Both the position numbers and the translations under genes were made by a program. A stretch of DNA of 64,000 nt from Favolaschia claudopus (Eukaryota > Basidiomycota > Agaricomycetes > Agaricales > Mycenaceae), in contig JAWWNJ010000039.1 in the NCBI GenBank assembly GCA_037176885.1, positions 1,178,001 to 1,242,000 of the forward strand, written 5' to 3'. Below the pieces are notes generated by a model. The model was given only the letters and a program-made list of their open reading frames with translations, ran no database searches and was not told where the DNA came from. Within the stretch, counting starts at the first letter, position 1. The number at the start of each line of letters is the position of its first letter. Of this stretch, positions 35,159 to 46,009 are shown one piece after another.

Positions 35159-35964
35159 TTAAGCTGACTGCCACGCGGAGGGAGACGACATGAAACGCCT
35201 GTTACGACAATTTACGACCTGAGATACCCACGCACACTTTTCATCCCCGACCCACTACGCAGTACACTGCCCGCCGCCGATCTCCCGCGAGATGTGATCG
35301 CATTCCGTCACTAATGCAGTCCGACTCGCATTCGTCGAACGCTGCGGGCACCCGCCTCCCCGAATGTACGAATGTACATATGTAAAAGCACTCGCGTCTC
35401 GCCTTCCCCTTCTACATCGAGATAGGGCAAACCTCAGACGCGGTGCATGGACTCTTTTTATCATCCTTATCACGTTTTTTTATTGGACGGACACACGAGT
35501 AGAGTACATATATCGGTACTGTAATGAGGGAGTAGGAGGGTGTAGACAATGTCAAGTATAGTAGAAACAAGTACTGTACAGGTATGCGAGCTATATTAAT
35601 GATCATTCAGGGAAACATGGACTAAGGGAAACGCATCGCGGTAACTAAGTAACATTCGTATGGACGGATGCTCTGGTAATTCGCGAGCAGTGTGCATAAC
35701 TTGCTTGCTGATGAGGACAACTTGAGGACAACGAGGGAGAAGACAAGTAGTCAGCCCTCGGCGTGGATTACACAAAATAAGATAGATACGTATTGTCAGG
35801 AATTTTATATGAACACTTCCGCGTTATTAAAGTAGGAATAGATGTGCAATCCCTGCTTTGTTTTGTTAAAGCCCTGCGACCTCAAACGTAGCGGCAATTG
35901 TGATAGATGTTCTATTATATCTTAAAGAGCGTTTTAGTGAAAGCACGGTACAAAACGGGACGCC
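35159..35964. other. intergenic region between convergent genes
   Basis: This holds the 3' flanks of the F-box-like gene and of the minus-strand hypothetical at 35965. AT-rich stretches and short frames only; no repeat or RNA gene was recognised. Confidence 0.5.
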
Positions 35965-36850
35965 TTACTCAATTGTCCAGCGGGTCGGGCTAGTCGATGT
36001 CGAACAAGAAAGGAGGATGGCAAAGGAATACTGAAGTCCCAGGAACATTCCAGGAACTCGCACGATGTCCTCAAATTGAACAGTGCTCATCCCGACGATC
36101 GAAGCTTTGACTTCGACCATATTAATCGATTCGGCATCGGCACGCGTGGCAGAGGCAATAGAGTAAAGCTTGCTCGGCGTCAAACTCGATTCTGGGCGAT
36201 TCTTCACGAAATCCCAGTCTGACTGCGCCAAGAGTGCGCCAAGCAGTCCGTGAGAGGTGTGCATGAGGAGCTGATACATATGTTTCGCCTGCAAAGGACC
36301 TTGAGATAGCAGTGAATACAAAATTGAGCCATCAGTGCTTGCAGCGGACTCGACAGAAGACAGAGCGTAACAGGTTGATCGTCGCCTGCTAGGTACCAGA
36401 TGTGCAGACCACTGAATAATAGATTTCACGCTTCGAGAATAAGCTGCCGTAGCGCGAGGCCACCGTGCCTAACCCGACAAATGTTGTGAGATTGAGCATG
36501 GGCTAGATTGCGCCGATGGTCGAAATCGCAATAGTGCCCGCGAACGCCATTCCAAGGGCTGAATGCTTCATTCCGTGCCAAATTCGTCCTTGTCGGATCG
36601 CGCAGTGATAGACAAAATGTGCCAGCGAGATAATATGATATGCTTTGCCTTGTGCCTCCGACTCCTCGTGGTATCGGTTGATCAGGCGTGTCCCTACGTC
36701 TTGAAGGACTTGGCAAGCTGCTGTCTGACTTGGGGATATGTCAGTGTTGATGGTTTCTTTGTCAACGCGACTGGAGTGAAGATGAAGATGGTGTTTAGAA
36801 CAAGATCGGAAATTCGGAATCAGTTGAACTTGAAGGTGTTGTTCGTTGAC
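35965..36850 (-). CDS. hypothetical protein, approximate limits
   Basis: I do not recognise this gene. On the minus strand, about 36700-36510 carries a coherent frame with no start of its own (including CQVLQDVGTRLINRYHEE, then FVYHCAIRQGRIWHGMK and GMAFAGTIAISTIGAI). This is a helical, then hydrophobic, pattern typical of coding sequence. A second minus frame of 154 codons (36429-35965) is also open and ends in a hydrophobic segment. Introns are needed to join them, and I could not fix the junctions or the start codon. The product may be membrane-associated. It may equally be a degraded gene. Confidence 0.35.
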
Positions 36851-36911
36851 CGCTGAAATGAGGATCGGCTTTACTGCCTACTTATATATACTTTTTGCAC
36901 CACTCTTCGAA

Positions 36912-37015
36912 GCTGACGTGGTCTAGTAGCATGATACCTGCTTTGGGTTTTGTCCGATCCCGGGATTTGATCCCGTATATGCAGGGGGTCCCGGGTTCAA
37001 CTCCCGGCGTCGGTC
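36912..37015 (+). tRNA. tRNA-Pro (anticodon UGG) with a 32-nt intron
   Basis: The acceptor stem GCTGACG (36912-36918) pairs with CGTCGGT (37008-37014), with discriminator C at 37015. The D-arm region TGGTCTAGTAGCATGAT is the usual fungal tRNA-Pro box A. The anticodon stem CCTGC/GCAGG (36937-36941 and 36981-36985) holds the loop TTTGGG|T with anticodon TGG at 36944-36946. The intron 36948-36979 sits at the canonical site after position 37 and carries a perfect hairpin CGGGAT-TTG-ATCCCG. The T-arm CCGGGTTCAACTCCCGG is intact. Removing the intron leaves 72 nt, a normal length. Confidence 0.95.
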
Positions 37016-37022
37016 TTTTTTT
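37016..37022 (+). terminator. RNA polymerase III terminator
   Basis: A run of seven T directly follows the discriminator base of the tRNA-Pro gene, as expected for a Pol III stop signal. Confidence 0.9.
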
Positions 37023-38423
37023 GCAGCCATTTACACCCCGAATACCCAGTATTTTTATTAAGAGGACAGACAAGAAGGAGAGCTTGCAGATTTTCAATTT
37101 TACAGACCCCGGTTGCATCTGGTTGTCGAGAACGAGTCTAATCATTCAGGGACGTGAAGAGACCCATCTCGTGTTTTTGTCAAGCATTTGGTCGAGATTT
37201 CATGGATGGGTTTCAGAAGTTCGTCTGTGAGACTTCAAGACCAACACGTCTGGCATCTAGTCGAGGTAACTACATTCCTACGTTTCGCATCATCCGAGTT
37301 CTCTACTCAAGAATTCAATGTATTGTGTACAACAACACAGACGCACAAACTATGATATCAGCTGGCTTCACAAGACGACATATAGACCAGGAATTGAGCA
37401 TATTGGTAGTTGCTTAGAGCATCACGACTATCCATGTATCCCTTACTAACCTAGATGAGCTGCGAACAGAAGCTTTGTTGGCTGTGTGAGCATCAGGGTG
37501 GAGTCGAGGAAGGCTATTATTGACGACTTGGGGAAAGCGGTAAGACTCAGCTTCTAGAAGATACTGCCTCCAGACACAGAGCTTCGAGCATGAGAGAATT
37601 GATGATAGCATGAAGCAGCAGTGGGCAACACAATCACAGTGACAATTCGAAGCAGCATCACCGAAAAGAACGAGCGCTAGCCATGCATGGTACACGAGCG
37701 GATATAGCTGAAAGGCCATGAAAGATGCCGAGGAAACTAGGGGTGATACGTCGCTGTTGAACTTACGCCAGTCGCGCGCCTTTGCGTGGTTTAATTTAGT
37801 GCAGATTTGTTACCGCCGTCTTGTTCAAGTTGGATGGAGCCGAGACCGTTGGCAGTGAGCTTGCTTTGTATACCGAGAGAAACCGTCTAGAAACCGACTT
37901 TGCGGAAGGTCTAGGTACGTTTTGAGAGAACATAACAAAGAGAACGCCGCAGTTTTTGTTCACAGATAAGTACAGTAAGATCGGCGTCTAGCAGCTCCTT
38001 CGAAACGATGGAGTTCCAAAAAGACAACAAGATTTGCAGACTCAGATCAGACCAGGGAATTCGTTGAGAAAGATGGAGATCGGGAGAACCTTCGGACATT
38101 AGTTTCGGATTTCCTAGTTTGCATTCAGCGACAAAGTAGACTTTCGACGCTCAGCGTCAGAATAAGTGTGAGGGAGAGTAACACGGTTCGGACATTCGGC
38201 CGAGGCAATAAACGAAGAAAACTTAACTCCATCGAGTTGCCACACTTTTGCTCTCGTCGTCGGCGTCGGCGTCAATGTCGTCCCCCCTCTCTGCTAATAA
38301 CGAGCTTGTGTTTCGACAATGCCTCCTGCATCATCAGAATCTGCTGCCATCCATGCATCACTTTCCGTGCGACCTTAAGAAGAACAGCTTAATATTGTCC
38401 TGAATCTAGTTCTCTGCCTTCAC
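37023..38423. other. gene-poor region between tRNA-Pro and the Ras GEF
   Basis: No supported gene. A 101-codon minus-strand frame at 37414-37719 starts with a hydrophobic, Cys-rich stretch but has no other support. The final part should contain the promoter of the Ras GEF. Confidence 0.5.
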
Positions 38424-40593
38424 ATGCCTACCTCCAGCTCATTCTGTCGCGCTCTACACGACTACGACGCTCAGGATTCTGCTTGTCTATCTTTCCGACG
38501 CCATGACCTTATTGAGATTTTGACTCGGGCGCCTTCTGGTTGGTGGGTTGGGTCAGTGCAAGACAAGAGCGGCTGGTTTCCTTCGACCTATGTCACCGCT
38601 GTGGTCGCGCAAGATGCCTCTAGACGGCGAATTATTTCTTCCGAGAATGGGGACTTCTGGATGCCCCAAGTAACGTCCGACGGTAGAGTGAGTTATTCGC
38701 CAAAGTTGTATTTCCCTGGCTGATCTTGTGATCCACAGATATTCTACGTGAATACTGAAAGTGGTCAACACGCTCAAGATATACCTACAGAAGACATGGA
38801 GGCTGCATTGAGTCTTGGAAAATTCAGAGCGGTGGGACTCACTGCCAGCGGTCCAATGAGCTTTCGCCACTCTCGATTGATGGGTGACACTCGACGCAAT
38901 GCAAATCAAGCCCGTAGACCTCGCGAGCCTTCTACATACTGGGACTGTAAGTTGGAATATACACAACATACGTCTTGCCTTAGACCTCGTAGTTGACTCG
39001 GACTCGGACGACGAAGAAGCGCCGGAGATTATCGTCATCACAGAGCCTCTACCGTCTGGTCCAGCCTCTCCGCCTATTCGTCTACAACAAGCACCCGACC
39101 CCAGCGAGATTGTTATTGATCTTGAAGGCACAGTCTGTGCGGGGACCGTCCCTGCGTTGGTCGAGCGCCTCACGGCGCATGGCTTTTCAGGTTATTTTGG
39201 TTTCTATTTTCGCTGCCACTGTCTGACATGATCGTTCCACAGATCCCGCCTACCTGAACGCGTTTCTCACAACCTTCAAATCATTTACAACCGTCAGCGA
39301 ACTATTGTATCTTCTCGTGGAACGTTTTTGGATCCAGCCTCCACCCAATCTGACTGCGGTCGAGCTGGACGAATGGGTGCAGTCGGAGCAGCAGCTCATC
39401 CGGACTAGGTTCCTCTTTTCTTCATGATTCGGATTCCTAGTTGACGCCTTGCAGAGTATTAGAGACTTTGAAATATCTTCTCGTACACGAAGAACTGGAG
39501 ACTGTTGAATTGGATCAAATTGAAGAGTTTCTTGCCATCAACGGGGTAGCGAAATTCTCTGCGGCCAAGAAGCTTTCGGTTTTAATTGAGCAGGCGGTGC
39601 GTGTTCTGTGTTCATTTAGTACTTCAATTCACGGGTCCACACAGCGACGAGGTGGCGCCGTCAACAACTCGCCTCCAGCACTCTCACCTTATCTGCCAAA
39701 ATCGAGCAAGCCGCTCAAGCTTCTCGACATACAGCCGTTGGAGCTCGCCCAGCAGTTGACAATACTGGACAGTCGCCTGTACCAGTGCATCAAGCCGGCG
39801 GACTGTCTCCAGCAAGTATGGCCACAAAAGACGCAGACCGCGAATAGCATCGTCTCGTTCATACAAACGAGCAAGAACGTATGTGCCGTTTCATCCCAGA
39901 ATTCTTGCACTGATACCGGTTACAGATACGGCTTTGGGTTGTTGAAACCGTTCTCACCGAGTCCGACCGTCGACAACGAGCTCGAATTATAGACCACTTC
40001 ATTAGCATTGCCGACGTGAGCCTGTCATCCATCTCCTCGCCCTTCGCTGATCGCCCGATAGCACTGTCGGACTCTGCAAAATTTATCCGCAATGGCAGCA
40101 ATCACATTCGGACTCAATACGCCTGCGATTCGTCGCCTCACGCGTACATGGGCGCGAGTCAACCCCATCTTCGCGGGCCAACTCCGCGCATGTGAAATGC
40201 TCATGACTAGCAGCAAGGGCTCTTCGAACTATCGATTCATGATGAAGTCCGTTGTCCCTCCGTGTGTGCCCTTTCTTGGTGAGTTGCGGCTCAATTCTGC
40301 CGGCGAACTCTGCTGAGACTCTGGCAGGATTCACTATCTCCACTCTTCAATCTATCAAGGACGGATCCCTCGATACGTTCCCAGTACAACGCGATAGAGC
40401 TGCGCTACTCGTCAATTTCAAGAAGCGGCAGAGTGTTGCGGACGTCGTTGACGAGATCGAGCGGTGGCAGGTTCCCTACAGTTTGGAAGTAGTTCCATCG
40501 ATCCAGAATTACGTCGAGGATTCGCTTCAATCGGTTGGCGATATTCCGGCTGAGCATTTCGACGCGACGAGTCTCAAGCTGGAACCCAGATGA
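38424..40593 (+). CDS. Ras guanine-nucleotide exchange factor (SH3, WW-like, RasGEF_N, CDC25 domains)
   Basis: Cdc25-type exchange factors load GTP onto Ras in cAMP or morphogenesis signalling. Exon 1 (38424-38687) encodes an SH3 domain: CRALHDYDAQDSACLSFRRH, then WWVGSVQDKSGWFPSTYV. The first junction produces FWMPQVTSDGRIFYVNTESG, a WW-like module. A later intron restores the frame before an acidic linker. FLTTFKSFTTVSELLYLLVE is the RasGEF N-terminal domain. The catalytic CDC25 part shows LDIQPLELAQQLTILDSRLY, a helix with FISIADKF, then FGLNTPAIRRLTRTW and the end of the domain around 40250-40590. The product is about 600 residues. It is smaller than yeast Cdc25 (1,589) and lacks a long N-terminal region, which is usual for basidiomycete homologues. 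Exon joints in the last third are approximate. Confidence 0.88.
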
Positions 40594-41037
40594 CAATTTG
40601 TGTCCTTCTCATATACTGTAGTATTGCTAGTATTCCATACACGACTTGTGATCTTTGACTTGAGAATCATCCAATATACGGAGGGAGGATAAGAATAGAT
40701 ACAGAACTAAGTTGAGTACATGCGGCGATACATGGTGTAGTGGGGGCTTCGACATTGTACAAAGAGGGTTCAATTGGGAGGTTTTGGGAGGTTGAAGAAA
40801 GTCTTGGGATTTGGATGCGACGACTCTTGAAGCCGAGTAGAGGAGCCAGGCATGGAGGACGCCGAGAGAAAAACATCAACGGGCCGAGAGATTTGAGAGA
40901 TGACTGCTTGAGTCCGGGGTACATAATCGAGAATGGTCGGCCGAGAATCTTTGAGGATAGCAGGAATTACTGAATGAAGGACTGAGGAAACGGCGAAGGA
41001 TTTGGCTATAGAGACGCTTCCAGAGTTCTTGCCGGGA
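40594..41037. other. intergenic region between convergent genes
   Basis: This 444-base spacer holds the 3' flanks of the Ras GEF (+) and of the F-box/C2H2 gene (-). No gene or repeat was seen. Confidence 0.5.
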
Positions 41038-42731
41038 TTAATGTATCCTGTGCCTAGAAACGTCGGTGTGAATCCGTTTGTTTCTCGGTAAAGTTAAACC
41101 CAGAACGCACGAGTTTTTGAGATGCTTGACCAGATTGTCGCGGGAATAGGTACGCGTGGCGCGCGGGCAAAGAGAGCACAGCTGAACGCTCAGAACGATC
41201 TTCTCGGCTATTTGTTCCGGATGTCTAAACAACATGCTTTCAATATGGCTCCCGGACACAGTAAGGGGAAGGACAACTTTGATTGCAAATGCATAACAAA
41301 ACCATGAGCCGTATGACGGCGAGGGGATGGTCGATGCGGACAAAAGAGACATGGAGTTTTGCGACTCGGGTGGGGCGTGCGGAGGCGAATTTCCTCGAGA
41401 ACCAGATGTTGCAGGGTTTCCCATGCTATTCAAAGACAAATGAGTGACCAGAGAGGGACGGCAAGCGACGGTATTACCAGCGGGGCCGAAGACTTCAAGA
41501 TCGCGGGCAAACGCATTGATATGTCGCGTAAGGGTAGGCGATGTGAGCATATGTTCGAAAGAACGGTCATGGGTCGCGGCCAGAGTTCGGATGCTTGAAC
41601 AGTTATTATCAGGTAACAACCAGGTGGCGCTTGGAAAGCATCTCACAAAGCTTCATGATGGAGATCAATCGCAGCCTTAGCCTCTTTGTAAGCTCGCGAA
41701 CACACAACCAATTTCTCCGCCGCCTGAGTGAAATATTTCTGAGTAGATGAAGATAGAATGAAAGAACGACCAACTTGGAACCACTCGACTGAGGCTGTGT
41801 CTGTGGTCTGCGAATTACCAAACGACAAATGAGAACTCGGCATGGGGTCCAATGAATATGATCGCAAACCGGAGTCGCTTTGAGGTCTCCAAGTTGATGA
41901 TGCAAAGAGGTCCCCGAAGTAGAGGTCCTTGGCGGTATCAACTTGAGCGGGTTTGTAGAGAGGGTAGGCTGTGCAGAAGCGAATGAGATGGTAAACAGTG
42001 GGTGATCTGAAGTTATACCTGTAGTACCCTCGAGATGAAGGTAATGGCCAGGCAGCGACTTGGCATGGACCAGAGTTTTGATTGTGTACCTGCGATGCAG
42101 ACCAGTCAGTAACATATATCAGGGTTCGTTCGAATACGAACGGCATGATGACGGCATCAGGGGAGTGCTTATTCGAGTCGTGGACTACAACCTTTTGTAG
42201 AGCTACGAGTTCGCAAGACCACTGGTGTGAGTTGAGTTTCGACACACTAGCTAATTCTGATTCCGAACACCTACCGAGCACAACCTGATGTCCAGAGTAA
42301 ACGAGTAGTGCATTACTACGGTCGGCCGTCCGCAATTCTAAAAACATCTCAGTCACCAGACGATACTGCAAAGAAGAAGTAGCGAGACGCACAAAACACT
42401 TCCTTATCCCAAACATCAGGGTGGCGAGCGCCAATTCAGAACTCCTGCGTCCGGTCGAGGGTAGGGGAACATCAAAAAGCAGCTTTGCCCGCGCAGCTCG
42501 CCAGATTGTGATAGAGCGTTCCTTCACAAGAAACTCCCTAAACGCTCGACAAACTAGAAGCAGGTTTTGTAGAGACAACGGCCCGCAATAGGACAGCAGC
42601 TTGTTCTGGTTTAGATGTCGCTGTGGGTAGGACGCAATTTCACGACTCACCCGTTCAGAGACGTTCGGAGGGAGAGAAAGTATGAGAGGAGGGCGAGTGA
42701 AGGCGGCTTCGGATTTGGCGTGCTCGAGCAT
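41038..42731 (-). CDS. F-box/C2H2 zinc-finger protein, paralogue 1
   Basis: First of three close paralogues. The start at 42731 (MLEHAKSEAAF) is the first ATG of the frame. The F-box is degenerate in its first turn and clear later: LSYCGPLSLQNLLLVCRAFR then FLVKERSITIWRAARAKLLF, about residues 45-90. It is followed by ALATLMFGIRKCF, where the paralogues have GGxCYTC, so the central Cys pair is largely lost here. Downstream, LTSPTLTRHINAFARDLEVF is the family-specific motif. Two C-terminal fingers follow: CLFCPHRPSPRRHTAHGFVM with HL, then, across an intron, RHPEQIAEKI and LCSLCPRATRTYSRDNLVKH. The stop is at 41038. Middle exon joints are not resolved. It is transcribed divergently from paralogue 2 (43564). 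Expected role: SCF substrate adaptor; substrate unknown. Confidence 0.72.
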
Positions 42732-43563
42732 TGTGCAGTCACTGGAGGAGATTTCGAGACAATCAGATGGAGGAAGACTAGAGGAAACGAGGAAACGGTA
42801 CGCCACGGTCACATGACACTCTTGCTTGTCTTCCGTTTCGAGCCGCTTCAAGTTTTTCGCAACTTGAAAGAAGTTGAAAGAGAATACGGGTCCCGGTATG
42901 GGACCCTTGTTATAATGTTAATATATGGTCATTCCCGATTATTTCACGGCGTAGCCAGGCCGCGATGACGGTCGCCGCCTATAAGTACTTACTGTTGACA
43001 TTGCAGCTAATTTTCGGGCTAATAGACTTTATGACGCAAGAGACAGCTTCGAGTCGCAGGCAGCCTCAGGCAGCTCAAACAGTCGTTGTCATGTTTGTTT
43101 GGAAGTTGAAACTACAGTTGGGGTGGGAAGAATGCCGCGTGCGGGCTTGGCGGCGTTGATTCGTATCATGTCCCAAAGCGTCGACTCAACGCCCGTCACC
43201 AGAAAAGGAAGGAGACGCAGATAAGTATGTTTTTGGCTCGAAGCATTTGAACGACGTGGGATGCGGAGATCTTGATGGTAATGCAGCCACGGGTAGCCTC
43301 CAAACCGCCACATCCACGTCTCGCATCGACCAATACACATCACAAGTCCTAATAACCTTAGGACAGCGCGCAACACGTTGCATGTAAAACCGGAAACAGA
43401 GCGCACCGAACGCATGAGGCGAGAGCACTCTGTTCTGATCAAATATTCGCACGCAATGTACCGCCGATAAAAAGTCCTTTAAACTGTGACATTTGTGACA
43501 CTCACTCCTTTGCTTCTCGCCCAAGCACTCGCTCAGACGGAATCACCTTCCCCACCTCAGAAT
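42732..43563. other. shared upstream region of two divergent F-box/C2H2 paralogues
   Basis: An 832-base spacer separates the start codons at 42731 (minus) and 43564 (plus). It may hold both promoters. No intact gene was seen. The short word tgacattt/tgtgac recurs near 43487-43502. Confidence 0.45.
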
Positions 43564-45103
43564 ATGTTTCCGTCAGGTGCCCTTGGCTGGACTCTTCTCC
43601 ACTCGCCGGCACTGGTATTGTTGCTTCCGTTGGACATCATCCAGGAGGTATGCTGAGCTTTTGCCATACTCGTATGCTTCGATCCGAACTCAGGACCAAT
43701 TCCAAAGATCCTCTCGCGCGCAAGTCCTCTGGATGTGCTAGCCATACGCGATACATGCAGAGCGTTTCGGCTTCTCATCGACGGAACACAAAGTCGTGAT
43801 ATCTGGCGCAAGGCGTATGCCAACGTACTCTTCTCGCCGCCATTCGGTTGCCCGTATTCTCCATCCCAAATCGCCATTCTCGCTTTCAAAGGCGGTAGAT
43901 GCTATGTAGAATCTCGCGTAGACTGTCACAGCTCTCACCTCGACTGACTCTTTCATAGACCTGCCGAGCCCGCACTTGGGCGGTGCCAGAGTCGTTTGCG
44001 TTGAATATTCGCTACTGTGCCGTGAGTCGATTGAACTTCGCGCGTCTCTGTCTTGACCAAAAGATCTAGTTTTCTTGCAAATATAACAGCGCACAGTCGC
44101 AGGATCTCGGGCATCACAATACACTCCCCTACGCCCTCCCATTTCTGGAAGGAAGCGATGGTAAGTGTTCACGTGAATTGGAGGAATTGAATACCTGTTT
44201 ACCTTTGTTCTATAGATCGCCCTCTGTACAGGCACAGGGACGTAGTGGCCGCTTGGGACGTATTCTTCGATGCCTGTCGCAATGCCGGCAACGCCCGTCA
44301 CGCACTCCTTCTACCTTCAATCCTGCCGGTCTTTGTCCAGTTTCCCTCATGCGCAACGGCCAATACTCATTCATACGCATCAGGACCGGCAAGTCCAAGA
44401 CCCCGCTTTGAACGCCTGGATGCACGTCAGTAGTCGGATCAAGATCTGTACTTCCATATTGATTCCAGTAGGTCGCGAACGGCTTATGCGGCAGTGCGCG
44501 CCGATACAATGAAGAGAAAGTAGAAATCGATCGCGCCAACTACAGAGTGTAAGTCGAATGGCTCATTCGTCGCTCCAGAACTCACCGCAACCTAAGAATC
44601 GACAATCTAGCCACTGGACTCGGCTTTGACTTCAACCGTTTCGTCACACGGTCTCCCACCCTGGCCCGCGAGGTGAATTTGTTCTCCAGGGACTTGGAGA
44701 TATTAGATGTGGACGGTATGTTGTCAATGGCTCTACTACGCTGCAGTAACGAACACCACCACAGCATGGCATCGTATTCGTCCTGTCGTCATGAATGAGC
44801 TAAAGCAAAGAGCTTCTTTGGACGGCGATTGCCTCACCTGCCCGTTTTGTTCGAGTATGCGATTGTTCCACGAGGAAGGATTGCATTCACATATCACGCA
44901 ATTGTAGGTGTCTGGTATTCACGCGTCTGCCGACGGCATTCATTTTTTCCAGTCATCCAAAGCACAGTGCCGAACACGTCGAAGTGCCTGGCCATTACCG
45001 GTGTTCGTTGTGTAGGGTACCAAGAGAGAGAAGCAGGATTTTTTTTGATCAAAAGAGCCTCGTGCGCCACATTCATGCTCGGTACTTGCTCGCGGATACG
45101 TGA
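43564..45103 (+). CDS. F-box/C2H2 zinc-finger protein, paralogue 2
   Basis: The start at 43564 opens a short exon ending in LPLDIIQE, spliced to ILSRASPLDVLAIRDTCRAF. Together this is a standard F-box, then SRDIWRKAYANVLFSPPFGC. PYSPSQIAILAFKGGRC joined to YTCRARTWAVPESFALNIRY gives the conserved GGxCYTC element. After several exons comes TRSPTLAREVNLFSRDLEIL. The C-terminus carries two C2H2-like fingers: LTCPFCSSMRLFHEEGLHSH, a linker HPKHSAEHVEVPGHYRC, and CSLCRVPRERSRIFFDQKSL with VRHIH. The stop at 45103 comes soon after the second finger. The region 44040-44700 has introns that are not all resolved and some short frames look damaged, so partial decay is possible. It shares each element in order with the copy at 55184. 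Confidence 0.72.
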
Positions 45104-46009
45104 GGAAGGATGTCAATAATAAGATCAAATCAACAGGCACTGAAGGCGGACTTTGGGGCAGTTGTATCGCGCTGGTCGCATCATTTTCCTGCCAGATACA
45201 GTTAAGTGTTTTTATTTCTTTCTTTTCGACATGGATTCTGTATTTTTTTCCTTTTGTGCAGTTTCCGTCGCCAAGCGACGCCATCCTGGATAGCTTCATC
45301 GTGGCAACAGGTTTTCGGTATGGATAATTTCTTCGTTTCCAGTTCTCGGACGAGGCGCTGAGTTCATTCAGTCTATAGGTTTGTCTTGCGTATCGATTTG
45401 TCTTTCGGATTTGTCGCGGTAGAGAGGGATGACTGGGATCTGGATTTGTCTCGACGTTACATCACCTGTACGGTCTCGGCTGTGGGGGATTTTTGACGCG
45501 CCGAGGGGCAACCAGAGCGCGTTCCCACTGGGTTTTAGCCTGCAGCCTCTCTTAAATGGGCGGAGATCTGTAGATAGACACCCTCGCAGTCAGCGCTCAA
45601 TGCCAACACCCTTGATTAGAACTTCGAAAAACGTCGACCGCACATCGTGAATTATTCGACTTTCGTTCTGTCGTCTAAAAGATCGACCTTAGACACGACG
45701 CAAGAAGGACGAGTTACCCGCGACGCGTTCTCCCATCGTGAGAGGGAGACGGTGGTACAACAGCGCCTCAAGTTTTGACCCGTTTCGGCCCTCCGGCGCC
45801 ATCTATTGAGCCATGGTCGCATTGTAACGGTCCTCCGCGCTCTGCCTTCGGTAACCTGCGCGGTTGCCGTCCAAGTTGTTCATTGAACTCTGTCTTTCAC
45901 GAGATACCGGGGACCGCGATTGAGGGCATAGGCGGACGCCAGTCATTCCCAAATTGTCTAGACCACGCATAAGTGATCTTCCGCGCGGAGCAAACCAGTG
46001 ACAACGAAC
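45104..46009. other. intergenic region between convergent genes
   Basis: About 900 bases without a supported gene, lying between the 3' ends of the F-box paralogue (+) and the membrane protein (-). Only short frames with no domains are present. Confidence 0.5.
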
